A stretch of DNA of 37,754 nt from an uncultured Paracoccaceae bacterium (GCA_937872465.1 CALMSR010000023.1:1-37754); one strand, 5' to 3'. Shown: positions 9,060 through 18,102, numbered from the stretch's first letter. Translations and numbers: made by a program. Notes: generated from the sequence alone by a model not told the origin.

Positions 9060-10078
9060 GCCCCGCCCGGCGCTGGCTCCTGCTCGGCGGCGCGGCGGCC
9101 CTCTTCGGGATCCTCGCGCTGGGGCGCGCGCGAGCGCCTTCCCTCGCCGACCCGCCCGCGCCCGACCTGCCGGAGGATCTCGACGCCTACCTCGCGAGCG
9201 CCGAGGCGAGGGTGCCGGATCTGCGCGCGGGGGCGCAGAAGGAAATCCTCTGGGCCGATCCCGCGACCCGCGACAGGACGGCGGTCGCCATCGTCTATCT
9301 GCACGGCTTTTCTGCCAGCCGGCTGGAAATCAGCCCCGTGGCCGAGCGCGTCGCGCGGGATCTCGGCGCGAACCTCTTCCTGGCGCGGCTCGCCGGCCAC
9401 GGACGGGACGGCGCCGCCATGGCCGAGCCGCGCCTCGGGGACTGGCTCGCCGATCTGGCCGAAGCCATGGCGATCGGCCGGCGCATCGGCGAGCGTGTCG
9501 TGCTGATCGGCACCTCGACCGGAGGCACGCTGGCCTATGTCGCGGCGGCGATGCCGGGGCTGCGCCGGGATCTGCTTGGAATCGCGCTCCTTTCGCCGAA
9601 CTTCGCGCTGCGCGCTTCCGGCGAATGGCTGCTGCGGCTTCCGGGCGCGCGCTGGATCCTGCCGCTGGTCGGCGGGCGCGAGCGCGGCTTCGAGCCCCGG
9701 AACGCCGCGCATGCCGCCGGCTGGACGACGCGCTATCCGACCACATCGCTCGCCACGCTCGGCGATCTGCTGGCCCTCGCGCGACGCATCCCGCCCGAGG
9801 ACCTGCACCTGCCCGCCTTCTTCGCCTTTTCCCAGGAGGACAGCGTGGTCGATCCGGCCGCGATCGCACGGATCGCCGCACGATGGGGCGGCCCGACCGA
9901 GCTGCACGAGGTCACGCTCGGGCCGGGCGACGACCCGAGCCGGCACGTGATCGCCGGCGACATCCTGAGCCCGGGCATCACCGACGCCATGGTCCGCTGG
10001 CTGACGGGCTGGATCGGGCGGCTAGAGCAGCAGCCCGACGACGATGAGCGCGAGGCCGAGGGCGGCGGTGCCGAGTGA
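9056..10078 (+). CDS. Alpha/beta hydrolase with N-terminal membrane anchor
   Basis: 340 residues. Residues 6-24 form a hydrophobic segment after a short basic stretch, so the protein is likely exported or anchored facing the periplasm. The hydrolase core shows YLHGFSASRLE (81-91, oxyanion region), the nucleophile elbow GTSTGG with S154, an acid in SQEDSVVD (D262 or D266) and H297 in SRHVIAGD. This resembles monoglyceride-lipase/carboxylesterase-type proteins. The start overlaps the EamA stop. The last 57 bases overlap the 3' end of a convergent small gene on the other strand, and the tail (DDDEREAEGGGAE) is highly charged and probably not conserved. An end or frame difference here compared with homologues would not be surprising. 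Confidence 0.88.
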   Translation: MSPARRWLLLGGAAALFGILALGRARAPSLADPPAPDLPEDLDAYLASAEARVPDLRAGAQKEILWADPATRDRTAVAIVYLHGFSASRLEISPVAERVARDLGANLFLARLAGHGRDGAAMAEPRLGDWLADLAEAMAIGRRIGERVVLIGTSTGGTLAYVAAAMPGLRRDLLGIALLSPNFALRASGEWLLRLPGARWILPLVGGRERGFEPRNAAHAAGWTTRYPTTSLATLGDLLALARRIPPEDLHLPAFFAFSQEDSVVDPAAIARIAARWGGPTELHEVTLGPGDDPSRHVIAGDILSPGITDAMVRWLTGWIGRLEQQPDDDEREAEGGGAE

Positions 10079-10234
10079 CGCGAGATTGATCGCGATGAGC
10101 CTATGCAGGCTGGCGCGGATCTCCTCGGCCGGCAGTCCCGCGCCCCGGATCGCATAGCCGCGCCGGATGCAATAGCCGAGGCCCCCGAGTCCTGCGAGGA
10201 CGAGAACGGCACCGGCGACAGCGATCGAAATCAA
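10022..10234 (-). CDS. Small two-helix membrane protein, function unknown
   Basis: 70 residues beginning MISIAVAGAVLVLAGLGGLG and ending LGLALIVVGLLL. Two hydrophobic helices (about 3-20 and 50-69) flank a basic, helical loop with GLPAEEIRASLHRLIAINLAS. I place the start at a TTG (10234) with GGGAG four bases before it; the longer frame starting at 10288 adds non-hydrophobic residues. The pattern is like small Rhodobacterales membrane proteins that I have seen without a function. Its 3' end overlaps the hydrolase gene by 57 bases in convergent orientation. It is divergent from gapR. Confidence 0.65.
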   Translation of the reverse strand: MISIAVAGAVLVLAGLGGLGYCIRRGYAIRGAGLPAEEIRASLHRLIAINLASLGTAALGLALIVVGLLL

Positions 10235-10344
10235 TGAACTCCCCGGAAGATCCCGATCCTGCCTAGCCCAGCCCGTCCGGGCTTGCAAGCGAGGCGCCGG
10301 CGCGGGTAGGAGAAGCCCGCCACAACCCGGAGAGGCACAAGCAC

Positions 10345-10611
10345 ATGGACGACATCGTCGAGGACGAGGCCACGAGCCAGTACAAGGTGACGGCAGGGGA
10401 ACTCCGGCAGTTCGTGGAGCGCTACGAGCGGCTGGACCAGGAGAAGAAGGACATCGCGGAGCAGCAGAAGGAAGTCATGGCCGAGGCGCGGGCGCGCGGC
10501 TACGACGTGCGGGTGCTGAAGAAGCTGATCGCCCTGCGCAAGCGCGATTCCTCGGAGGTGAGCGAGGAGGAGGCGATCCTGGAACTCTACCGGCAGGCGC
10601 TCGGCATGTGA
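10345..10611 (+). CDS. gapR: GapR-like nucleoid-associated protein (DUF2312)
   Basis: 88 residues. The family signature is clear: TAGELRQFVERYERLDQEKK followed by a second helix and VLKKLIALRKRD, ending EEEAILELYRQALGM. In Caulobacter, GapR forms a tetrameric clamp on overtwisted DNA ahead of RNA and DNA polymerases and stimulates topoisomerases. The protein is almost all helix and strongly charged. It is preceded by GGAGAGG about ten bases before the ATG, and followed by a GC-rich hairpin. It stands as a single-gene unit. Confidence 0.92.
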   Translation: MDDIVEDEATSQYKVTAGELRQFVERYERLDQEKKDIAEQQKEVMAEARARGYDVRVLKKLIALRKRDSSEVSEEEAILELYRQALGM

Positions 10612-10615
10612 CGCC

Positions 10616-10643
10616 GGTTCCGGCCGGCCGCGCCGCCGGAACC
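10616..10643 (+). terminator. GC hairpin after gapR
   Basis: GGTTCCGGC (10616-10624) pairs perfectly with GCCGGAACC (10635-10643), and a second small stem CGATGC/GCATCG follows at 10644-10656. No T-run is present. The position directly after gapR and before a convergent gene fits transcription termination. Confidence 0.5.
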
Positions 10644-10731
10644 CGATGCGGCATCGCTCGGAATGCCGCCGAGACGACCAGGCCGATCATTCGATTTCAA
10701 GGCATTGGCGTGCCCGTGCGCCTCGCGCCGG

Positions 10732-12147
10732 TCAGAGCAGGACGTCACCCGCCCCGGGCTCGGCCGCATTGGTGAACGCGATCTGGAAATCGGCCCCGCC
10801 GTCGTGGTCGGCATCCACGGAGAGAACCCCGTCGGCATAGCGCACATCCGCGGCCTCGACCCCGAGCCCGCGCAGGTCGAGCCGGTCGAGGCCGGGAATG
10901 AAATCGACGATACGGTCCCGCGCCGGGCCGGCCTCGCTGTCGGCGATGCCTTCGAAGCGGAACACGTCGCGCCCCGACCCGCCGCGGAGCGCATCAATGC
11001 CGGCGCCGCCCGTCAGGATGTCATTGCCGGAACCGCCTTCGATGCGGTCGTTTCCAGGGCCGCCATAGAGGCGGTCGTTGCCGCTACCGCCGTCGAGCCG
11101 GTCCTTGCCGCCCCGTCCGAATAGATGATCGTTGCCACCGCTGCCGCGCAACGCATTGGCGTCGGCGTTGCCGGTCAGGGTATTGTCGAGGGCGTTTCCG
11201 GTGCCGTTGATCGCGGCCGCGCCGGTCAGAAGCAGGTTCTCGACATTCTCCGGCAGCGCCAGCGAAAATCCGCATTCGATCCGGTCGGCTCCCTCGCCGG
11301 CGCGCTCCACGACGCGGTCGGAGGGTCGGTCCAGAAGGTAGCGGTCATTGCCCGCGCCGCCGGCGAGAAGGTCCGTACCCGGTCCGCCGTCGAGATGGTC
11401 GTTTCCGTCGAGGCCGTTGAGCCGGTCGTCGTCGACGCCGCCCTCGAGGCGGTCGTTTCCGGCCCCTCCCGAGACCCGATCGGCGCCGGCTCCGGCAGCG
11501 ATGAAATCGTTCCCGGCCCCGCCGCGCAGGACGTCCGCGCCGGCGCCGGCCTTGATCCGGTCGCCGAAGGCGGTGCCGTCGATGCGATCGGCGGCCGAGG
11601 TGCCCCTGATCCAGGGCGCGCCGCCCGGGTCGCGCTCGGTCCCGAACCAGACATGGTAGATCCGGCCCCCGTAGGGCCCCGCCCCCGGCGCCGTCTCCAC
11701 GCCGATCCCGATCGCCGCGTAGCGCACATCCTCCCAGATGCCGGTATTGGCGATGACGGCATTGTGCCCGGGCGAGGCTTTCCAGCCTTCGAGCGCGGCC
11801 GCGACCGTGGGGGTGCCCGCCGCGGAGATCTCGTAGCCGGTGCCCTCGTAACCCGTCCCGAGCCGGGCCGGAGCCTCCCACATCGCCTGCGGCCGGCTGT
11901 GATCGGCGTAATAGGGCGCGTCGCTCCAGCTGTGGAGATTGGCGCCCGGCGGCGGGGACTTTCCCTCGGCCCAGAAATTCTCCCGCGTGTCGCGCACATG
12001 CCGTGCGGCGGTGGCCGTCAGGCCCCGCGACAGGGGTATCGCCTCGAGCCCGAGCTCGGCCCGATAGGCCATGATCAGATGGTAGAGCGCGAGCTCCTCC
12101 GCGGACAGGGCATCGTCCGCCGTCGCGCGATAGATGTCGGTCGCCAT
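10732..12147 (-). CDS. Secreted CAP-domain protein with RTX calcium-binding repeats
   Basis: 471 residues with two modules. Residues ~12-172 are a CAP (SCP/PR1-like) domain: SAEELALYHLIMAYRAELGL, LHSWSDAPYY with a histidine, and GWKASPGHNAVI (122-133) with a second histidine. Residues ~182-270 and ~335-395 are RTX nonapeptides (GGAGNDxLxGG type) that bind Ca2+, separated by a NVENLLLTGAAAINGTGN linker usual in such proteins. The C-terminus (DRIVDFIPGLDRLDLRGL onward) is like serralysin-type type I secretion signals. No Sec signal is present, which agrees with T1SS export; no T1SS genes are in the window. Start ATG at 12147 has GAGGC just upstream. Role of bacterial CAP-RTX proteins is not settled. 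Confidence 0.9.
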   Translation of the reverse strand: MATDIYRATADDALSAEELALYHLIMAYRAELGLEAIPLSRGLTATAARHVRDTRENFWAEGKSPPPGANLHSWSDAPYYADHSRPQAMWEAPARLGTGYEGTGYEISAAGTPTVAAALEGWKASPGHNAVIANTGIWEDVRYAAIGIGVETAPGAGPYGGRIYHVWFGTERDPGGAPWIRGTSAADRIDGTAFGDRIKAGAGADVLRGGAGNDFIAAGAGADRVSGGAGNDRLEGGVDDDRLNGLDGNDHLDGGPGTDLLAGGAGNDRYLLDRPSDRVVERAGEGADRIECGFSLALPENVENLLLTGAAAINGTGNALDNTLTGNADANALRGSGGNDHLFGRGGKDRLDGGSGNDRLYGGPGNDRIEGGSGNDILTGGAGIDALRGGSGRDVFRFEGIADSEAGPARDRIVDFIPGLDRLDLRGLGVEAADVRYADGVLSVDADHDGGADFQIAFTNAAEPGAGDVLL

Positions 12148-12244
12148 GCTGCCTCGTTTTCCGCGACTCTGGCCCAAGCGGCGCGTGCGATCAATTGCCG
12201 CGGACCCGGATGGCGAAGGAAAGCCTAATGCTGTCTCCGGGTGA

Positions 12245-12994
12245 TCACTTCGGACCGGCGTCCTCTACCGTGGTGGCGCCGCCTCCCCCTGCGGACTTGG
12301 CACGTGAAGAATCCGCGCCCAGGACGCCCCGGCTCATGTGGCGCTTCGCGCCATGGCCGGCTCGACGCTCCACGGCGAAACCGGCCGTGGCAAGCGCCCG
12401 GCGCACCCGTCCTGCCGCGCTGTAGGTGGCGAATGTGCCGCCGGCTGCGGTGTGCCGCGCCACCTCGGCGAGCAGCGCGTCCTCCCAGAGCTCGGGATTG
12501 CAGGCCGGGCTGAAGCCGTCGAGGAACCAGGCATCCGCCAGCCCCTGCCAGGCGGGAAGCTCCCGCCGCGCATCGCCGATGCGAACCGAGAGATCCATTC
12601 CGGGAAGCGCGATGCGGCGCTGCCCGGCCGCCCAGGCGTCGACCAGCAGGGCGCTCCAGCCCTCTAGCTCCGGCCAGCGTCCGAGCGCCCGCGCCATGTC
12701 CTCGGGTGCGATCGGAAAGGCCTCGAAGCCGGTATAGAGGATGCGTCCCGCCGCACCCGTCGCGGACCAGAGCCTCGCCAGCGCCAGGGCGTTCAGGCCG
12801 GTGCCGAAGCCGAGCTCGGCGACCCGGAACCCGTCGCGCAGGCGCTGCGGCAGGGCATTGCCCGCGAAGAAGACATGCGCGCATTCCGCCAACCCGTCGT
12901 CGCCGGAGAAATACCGGTCGCCGAACCGCGCGGAGACCGGCGAATCCTCGCCGCGCCAGATCACGTCGGCGCTTTGCGCATTCGGGCCATCCAT
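12245..12994 (-). CDS. mnmD: tRNA (mnm5s2U34) methyltransferase MnmD (stand-alone MnmC1)
   Basis: Methylates nm5(s2)U to mnm5(s2)U at the wobble position of certain tRNAs using S-adenosylmethionine. The SAM-binding loop is GFGTGLN (62-68) and the signature FLDGFSPACNPELW spans 157-170; FSGDDGLAE near residue 29 is also typical of MnmC methyltransferase domains. Length 249 equals the methyltransferase half of E. coli MnmC. The oxidoreductase half is missing here but an MnmC2-like gene sits 44 bases away in the opposite direction. ATG at 12994 chosen because upstream in-frame sequence is Arg/Pro-rich shadow of the divergent gene. Confidence 0.9.
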   Translation of the reverse strand: MDGPNAQSADVIWRGEDSPVSARFGDRYFSGDDGLAECAHVFFAGNALPQRLRDGFRVAELGFGTGLNALALARLWSATGAAGRILYTGFEAFPIAPEDMARALGRWPELEGWSALLVDAWAAGQRRIALPGMDLSVRIGDARRELPAWQGLADAWFLDGFSPACNPELWEDALLAEVARHTAAGGTFATYSAAGRVRRALATAGFAVERRAGHGAKRHMSRGVLGADSSRAKSAGGGGATTVEDAGPK

Positions 12995-13038
12995 GCTCTG
13001 CTCGTGCAGCAAAGCTCGAGGTGAGGCAAGCCGGCAGG

Positions 13039-14190
13039 ATGCAGGGACAGGGGCGCCCGGACGTGCTCGTCGTCGGGGCGGGGGGTTTCGGGCTGAGCTG
13101 CGCCTGGGCCTGCGCCGGGCGGGGCCTGCGCGTGACGGTGCTGGAGCGGAACACGCCCGGCTCGGGCGCGAGCGGCGGGCCGGTCGGCGCGATGTCGCCG
13201 CATCAGCCCGCGAACTGGTCGCCGAAGAAGGCCTTTCAGCTCGAGGCGCTGCTTTCCGCCGAGGCCCATTGGCGCGCGGTGGCGGCGACGGGCGGCCGCG
13301 ATCCGGGATATGCGCGCGTCGGGCGGCTGATCCCCCTGGGCGACGCCGCCGCGCGGCGGCGCGCCGAGGCCCAGGCGCGGGCGGCCTCCGCGCATTGGCA
13401 CGGCTGGGACTGGAGCTTCCATGCACGAAGCGCGGACGAAGCCTGGATCGCACCGGAAGCCGCGACGCATGGCGTCGCATTCGAGCCGCTCTCCGCGCGC
13501 ATCCACCCCCGCCGCGCCGTCGAGGCGCTCGCCGCCGCGCTCGCCGCGCGCGGGGTCGCGCTCCTGTCCCAGACCGAGGTGCGCAGTCTCGAGGACGGCG
13601 CGGTCGATACGGTTGATGGTCGGATCGCGGCCGGCCGCATCGTGCTCGCCGCCGGCATGGGCGGCTTCGATCTCGTGAAGGCCGCGACCGGCATTCCCGC
13701 CGGCTGCGGCGTCAAGGGACAGGCGGCGGTCCTGGCACCGCGCGTCCCGGTCTCCGGCCCGGCGATCTTCGCGGAGGGCCTCTATGTGGTGCCCCATGCG
13801 GACGGGTCCGTGGCGGTCGGCTCGACCAGCGAGAACACCTGGCGATGCGCGACCGGCACGGACGGCCTGCTCGACGACCTGCTCGAACGCGCCCGCGCGC
13901 TCTGCCCCTGCCTCGCGGGGGCCCGCGTCGTCGAGCGCTGGTCCGGGCTGCGCCCGCGCGCGCCGCGCCCCGATCCGCTGATCGGACCGCTGCCGGGGCT
14001 GGCCCGCGTCCTCCTCGCCACCGGCGCCTTCAAGATCGGCTTCGGCATCGCCCATGCGGTGGGCGAGGCGATCGCGGATATCGTCACCGGACGCGATCCT
14101 AGGCTGCCCCAAGGCTTCTCGCCGGCGGCCCACGGGCTCGGACATCGGAAGGCGGGTTCGCCAATATTTGGCGGCGGCGGCCTCGGCTGA
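13039..14190 (+). CDS. FAD-dependent oxidoreductase, DAO family (MnmC2-like)
   Basis: 383 residues. An N-terminal FAD-binding beta-alpha-beta unit reads DVLVVGAGGFGLSCAWACA (GxGxxG at 13-18), followed by VLERNTPGSGASGGPVGAMSPHQP, close to the ASGNPAG.. segment of MnmC oxidoreductase domains. The C-terminal GLRPRAPRPDPLIGPLPG is the usual DAO-family FAD-contact region. In MnmC this domain removes the carboxymethyl group of cmnm5U34 to give nm5U34, the substrate of MnmD. Adjacency to mnmD supports that role but glycine/D-amino-acid oxidase activity cannot be excluded. ATG at 13039 is preceded by GGCAGG. The divergent gap to mnmD is only 44 bp, so both promoters must overlap there or within the coding regions. 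Confidence 0.82.
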   Translation: MQGQGRPDVLVVGAGGFGLSCAWACAGRGLRVTVLERNTPGSGASGGPVGAMSPHQPANWSPKKAFQLEALLSAEAHWRAVAATGGRDPGYARVGRLIPLGDAAARRRAEAQARAASAHWHGWDWSFHARSADEAWIAPEAATHGVAFEPLSARIHPRRAVEALAAALAARGVALLSQTEVRSLEDGAVDTVDGRIAAGRIVLAAGMGGFDLVKAATGIPAGCGVKGQAAVLAPRVPVSGPAIFAEGLYVVPHADGSVAVGSTSENTWRCATGTDGLLDDLLERARALCPCLAGARVVERWSGLRPRAPRPDPLIGPLPGLARVLLATGAFKIGFGIAHAVGEAIADIVTGRDPRLPQGFSPAAHGLGHRKAGSPIFGGGGLG

Positions 14191-14212
14191 ACCCATATCA
14201 TGTGGATATCTG

Positions 14213-14241
14213 TTGACAGGGCGATCCGGGAACGGGATCCT
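14213..14241 (+). promoter_or_regulatory. Possible smc promoter
   Basis: A perfect TTGACA (14213-14218) lies 17 bases before GATCCT (14236-14241), a weak -10. It sits in the 78-bp gap before smc. An inverted repeat ATATC/GATAT (around 14195-14210) lies just upstream. Weak by -10 quality. Confidence 0.3.
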
Positions 14242-14268
14242 GCCGCGGCAAACACGTTGGACATTCCG

Positions 14269-17200
14269 GTGCATTTCACCCGCCTGCGGCTGCTCGGTTT
14301 CAAGAGCTTCGTCGACCCGACCGAGCTGGTCATCGCCCCGGGGCTGACCGGGGTGGTCGGGCCGAACGGCTGCGGCAAGTCGAACCTGCTCGAGGCGCTG
14401 CGCTGGGTCATGGGCGAGAACCGGCCCTCGGCGATGCGCGGCGACGGCATGGAGGACGTCATCTTCGCGGGCTCGGGCTCGCGGCCGGCGCGCAACCATG
14501 CGGAAGTGACCCTGACCATCGACAACCGCGAGCGCCTCGCGCCCAGCGCCTTCAACGATGCCGACCAGGTCGAGATCGTGCGCCGCATCACCCGCGACGC
14601 CGGCTCGGCCTTCCGCGCCAACGGGCGCGAGGCGCGGGCCCGCGACATCCAGATCCTCTTTGCGGATGCCTCGACCGGGTCGCATTCGCCGGCGCTGGTG
14701 CGGCAGGGCCAGATCTCGGAGCTGATCAACGCGCGCCCCAAGGCGCGGCGGCGCATCCTGGAGGAGGCCGCCGGCATCTCCGGCCTCTACCAGCGCCGCC
14801 ACGAGGCGGAGCTGAAGCTGCGGGCGACGGAGACCAATCTCGGCCGCGTCGGCGACGTGATCGAGGCGCTCGACGGCCAGCTCGGCGCGCTCGCCCGCCA
14901 GGCACGCCAGGCCGCGCGCTATCGCGAGATCGCCGAGGCGCTGCGGAGGGCCGAGAGCCTGCTCCTCTGGCGGATCTGGCAAGACGCCGACAGGGAGCGG
15001 CGCGCCGCCGCCGAGGCGCTGACCGCCGCGCTGCGGGCGGCCGGGGCGGGGCAGAGCGCCGCATCGGAGGCGGCGCGGCTGCGCGCCGAGGCCGAGGAGC
15101 GTCTCCCCGCACTCCGCGACGAGGACGCCATCGCCGCCGCGGTGTTGCAGCGCCTGACGCTGGAGCGCGACCGGATCGACGGCGAGGCCGAGTCGCTCGC
15201 CCGCCAGATCGCCGGGCTCGAGGCGCAGATCGCGCAGATGGCCGCCGACCACGAGCGCGAAACCACGCTGGACGGCGACGCCAAGGAAGTGGTGCAGCGC
15301 CTGACCGCGGAGAAGGCCAGGGTCGAGGCGGAGGCGGAGGGGCACGACGACCTGCTCGCCGAAGCCAGGGCTGCGGCCGAGACCTCGGCCGCAGCCCTTC
15401 GGGAGGCCGAGGCCGCTTTCGAGGGCGCGGCCGAGGCGGCGGCGCAGCTGGTGGCCGAGCATCAATCGGCGAGCCGGGCCGTGGCGGAGACGCGGCGCCG
15501 GTTCGAGGAGTCGACGCGCGGCGGCGCCCAGGCCGAATCGGCCGCCGCCGCGGTGGGCGCCGATCTGGAAAAGGCCCGGCCGGCCGTGGCCATGGCGCGC
15601 ATCGCGGCCCAGGACGCGGCGGAACGGGCGGACTCCCTCGAGGCGGCACTGGTCGAGGCCGAGGCCGGCGCCAGCGCGGCGCGAATTGCGGCATCCGGCC
15701 TGAAGATGGTGCTCGCCGAGGCCGACGGCGCCGCCCGGGCGCTCGCCGCGGAGGTGGCCGGGCTCGACAAGCTGCTGGCCCGGGACCGCGGCTCGGACGG
15801 CCAGATCCTCGATGCGATCCGCGTCGAGCCTGGCTTCGAGGCGGCGCTGGGCGCGGCACTCGCCGAGGACCTGCGCCTGCCGCTCGCGGACCACGATGCG
15901 CAGGCGAGCGGCTGGCGCGCGCTGCCGCCGGTCGAAGACGCGCCGGACCTGCCGGAGGGCGCGACCCCGCTTGCGCCCAGGGTCGCGGCGCCGCCGGCGC
16001 TGGCGCGGCGCCTTGCGGCGATCGGCATGGTCGCGCGCGCCGACGGGCCGCGCCTGCAGCGGTCGCTCGGGCGGGGTCAGCGGCTGGTCAGTGCCGAGGG
16101 CGATCTCTGGCGCTGGGACGGGCTGGCGGTGGCGGCCGGGGACGCGCCATCCGCCGCGGCGCTGCGCCTGCAGCAGCGCAACCGGTCGGAGGCGGCCAAG
16201 GCAGCGCTCGCCGAGGCCGAGACGGCCGCGGCGGCCGCGCGCTCCGAATTGCAGCAGGCGGAGGCGGCCGCCGAAGCCGCGACCCGGCGCGAATCCGAGG
16301 CGAGGCTGGCGCGGAAATCGGCCGACCAGGCCGCGACCGTGGCGGCCCGCGACCTGACCCGCGCGGAGACGGCGCTCGAAGCGCTGGAAGGCAAGGCCTC
16401 GGCCCTCCAGGCGGCCTGCCGGCGGCGCCGGGAGGAGACCGCCGCGGCGCGGGCCGCCTTCGAGGCCGCCGAGAAATCCGCGGCGGCGCTGGCGGATGCC
16501 TCCGAGGCGAAGGCGGCGGTCGAGGCGGAGCGGGTCCGGCTCGAAGCCGCGCGGATCTCGGCGATGACCCGGCGCGGGGAAGCCGAGGAGATCGCGCGGT
16601 CAGGCGCCGCACGGGCGCGGCGGCTCGACGAGATCGCGGCCGAGATCGGCAATTGGACGGCGCGGCAGGCGACCGCGGCGCAGCGGCTGCAGGATCTCGC
16701 CCGGCGCGAGGCCGAGGCGCAGCAGGAGCTCGCCGCCCTGCGGTCCCGGCCGTCGGAGCTCGCGGAGAGGCGCAGCGAGCTCGCAAAATCGCTCGAAGCG
16801 GCCGAGACGCGCCGCCGTTCGGCCTCCGATGTGCTGGCCGCGGCGGAAACCGAGCTGCGCGCCCGCGACGCCGCCGCACGCGCGGCGGAACGGGCCGCGA
16901 GCGAGGCCCGCGAGGCGCGCGCCCGCTCCGAGGCGCTCGCCGAGGCCGCGGAGGCCCGCGCTGCATCGGCGGCCGACCGGCTCCGGGCGGAGCTCGAACG
17001 CGAGCCCGGCGACGTGCCGGCGGATTTCGGGACCGCGGCGGAGGCCGTGCCCGGCGCCTCGGATCTCGAGGCGGAGGTGGATCGCCTGCGCCGCCAGCGC
17101 GACGGCCTCGGCGCGGTGAACCTGCGGGCCGAGGAGGACGCGCGCGAGATCGCCGCCGAGCGCGAGGGGCTCGCGCGCGAGCGCGCCGATCTCGAGGAGG

Positions 17201-17733
17201 CCATCGCCAAGCTGCGCCAGGGCATCGCCAGTCTCAACCGCGAGGGCCGCGGGCGGCTGCTCGCCGCCTTCGACGAGGTCAACCGCAATTTCGCGGTGCT
17301 CTTCAAGCATCTCTTCGGCGGCGGCGAGGCGAGCCTGGTGATGGTCGAGAGCGACGACCCGCTCGAAGCCGGGCTCGAGATCATGTGCCAGCCGCCGGGC
17401 AAGAAGCTCTCGACCCTCTCGCTGCTCTCGGGCGGCGAGCAGACCCTGACGGCGCTTTCCCTCATCTTCGGGGTCTTCCTCGCCAATCCCTCGCCGATCT
17501 GCGTGCTCGACGAGGTCGACGCGCCGCTCGACGACGCCAATGTGACGCGCTTCTGCGACCTGCTCGACGAGATGACCGAGCGCACCTCGACGCGCTTCCT
17601 GATCATCACCCATCACGCCATCACCATGTCGCGCATGGGCCGGCTCTTCGGTGTGACAATGGCGGAGAAGGGCGTGAGCCAGCTGGTTTCCGTCGACCTC
17701 GCCGCAGCAGAGCGCATCGTCGAATCGGCATGA
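14269..17733 (+). CDS. smc: Chromosome segregation protein SMC
   Basis: ATPase that, with ScpA and ScpB, organises and segregates the chromosome. With a GTG start at 14269 the protein is 1154 residues and begins MHFTRLRLLGFKSFVDP, as other SMCs do. The upstream ATG at 14200 would add 23 residues across the putative promoter. Walker A is GPNGCGKS (31-38). Two long Ala/Glu/Arg-rich coiled coils flank a hinge at roughly 495-640 (begins near DAIRVEPGFEAALGAALAED). The ABC signature LSGGEQ is at 1053-1058 and Walker B with VLDEVDAPLDD near 1080-1090. The gene is complete. scpA and scpB are not in the window. Confidence 0.96.
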   Translation: MHFTRLRLLGFKSFVDPTELVIAPGLTGVVGPNGCGKSNLLEALRWVMGENRPSAMRGDGMEDVIFAGSGSRPARNHAEVTLTIDNRERLAPSAFNDADQVEIVRRITRDAGSAFRANGREARARDIQILFADASTGSHSPALVRQGQISELINARPKARRRILEEAAGISGLYQRRHEAELKLRATETNLGRVGDVIEALDGQLGALARQARQAARYREIAEALRRAESLLLWRIWQDADRERRAAAEALTAALRAAGAGQSAASEAARLRAEAEERLPALRDEDAIAAAVLQRLTLERDRIDGEAESLARQIAGLEAQIAQMAADHERETTLDGDAKEVVQRLTAEKARVEAEAEGHDDLLAEARAAAETSAAALREAEAAFEGAAEAAAQLVAEHQSASRAVAETRRRFEESTRGGAQAESAAAAVGADLEKARPAVAMARIAAQDAAERADSLEAALVEAEAGASAARIAASGLKMVLAEADGAARALAAEVAGLDKLLARDRGSDGQILDAIRVEPGFEAALGAALAEDLRLPLADHDAQASGWRALPPVEDAPDLPEGATPLAPRVAAPPALARRLAAIGMVARADGPRLQRSLGRGQRLVSAEGDLWRWDGLAVAAGDAPSAAALRLQQRNRSEAAKAALAEAETAAAAARSELQQAEAAAEAATRRESEARLARKSADQAATVAARDLTRAETALEALEGKASALQAACRRRREETAAARAAFEAAEKSAAALADASEAKAAVEAERVRLEAARISAMTRRGEAEEIARSGAARARRLDEIAAEIGNWTARQATAAQRLQDLARREAEAQQELAALRSRPSELAERRSELAKSLEAAETRRRSASDVLAAAETELRARDAAARAAERAASEAREARARSEALAEAAEARAASAADRLRAELEREPGDVPADFGTAAEAVPGASDLEAEVDRLRRQRDGLGAVNLRAEEDAREIAAEREGLARERADLEEAIAKLRQGIASLNREGRGRLLAAFDEVNRNFAVLFKHLFGGGEASLVMVESDDPLEAGLEIMCQPPGKKLSTLSLLSGGEQTLTALSLIFGVFLANPSPICVLDEVDAPLDDANVTRFCDLLDEMTERTSTRFLIITHHAITMSRMGRLFGVTMAEKGVSQLVSVDLAAAERIVESA

Positions 17734-17841
17734 CCGGCGGCTCTTGGCGGGACGTACCGACGGGTCCGGCACGGCATTCCGGTTGATCGAAAGTCGCGCG
17801 CATGCGACGCTCATCGCTCCGCAATGCGGGGGGAAAGGATC

Positions 17842-18102
17842 ATGCCCAAGATCGTTGCCACGCACGAGGTCGAGGACGTGGCGCATTGGCTGGCGTCACC
17901 GAAGCGCGCCGAGGTATTCGACGGAGTCGCGACCGACATCCGCACCTTTGTCCATCCGACCGAGAAGAACAGGGTCGCGGTGGCCTTCGACATCGCCGAC
18001 ATGGAAAAGTTCGAGGCGGTGATGAAGAGCGAGGCGGGCGCGGCGGCGATGAAATACGACGGCGTCCGGCCGGAGACGCTCGTCGTCTACATCGAGGGGT
18101 GA
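17842..18102 (+). CDS. Small conserved protein, function unknown
   Basis: 86 residues beginning MPKIVATHEVEDVAHWLASP. The order of predicted strands and helices (KIVATHEV, helix, RTFVHP, RVAVAFDI, a helix with DMEKFEAVMKS, and ETLVVYIEG) suggests a small ferredoxin-like fold as in antibiotic-biosynthesis-monooxygenase or Dabb-type proteins, but no active-site motif is visible. The ATG at 17842 has GGGGGAAAGGAT immediately upstream, better than the ATG at 17824. It follows smc by 108 bp with its own small inverted repeat GTCGC/GCGAC upstream, and faces the ArsR gene. Confidence 0.7.
   Translation: MPKIVATHEVEDVAHWLASPKRAEVFDGVATDIRTFVHPTEKNRVAVAFDIADMEKFEAVMKSEAGAAAMKYDGVRPETLVVYIEG

Noticed and set aside
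12961..15894. Long minus-strand frame across the oxidoreductase and smc
   Set aside because: It is antisense to two well-supported genes and its translation is low-complexity Arg/Gly-rich sequence.
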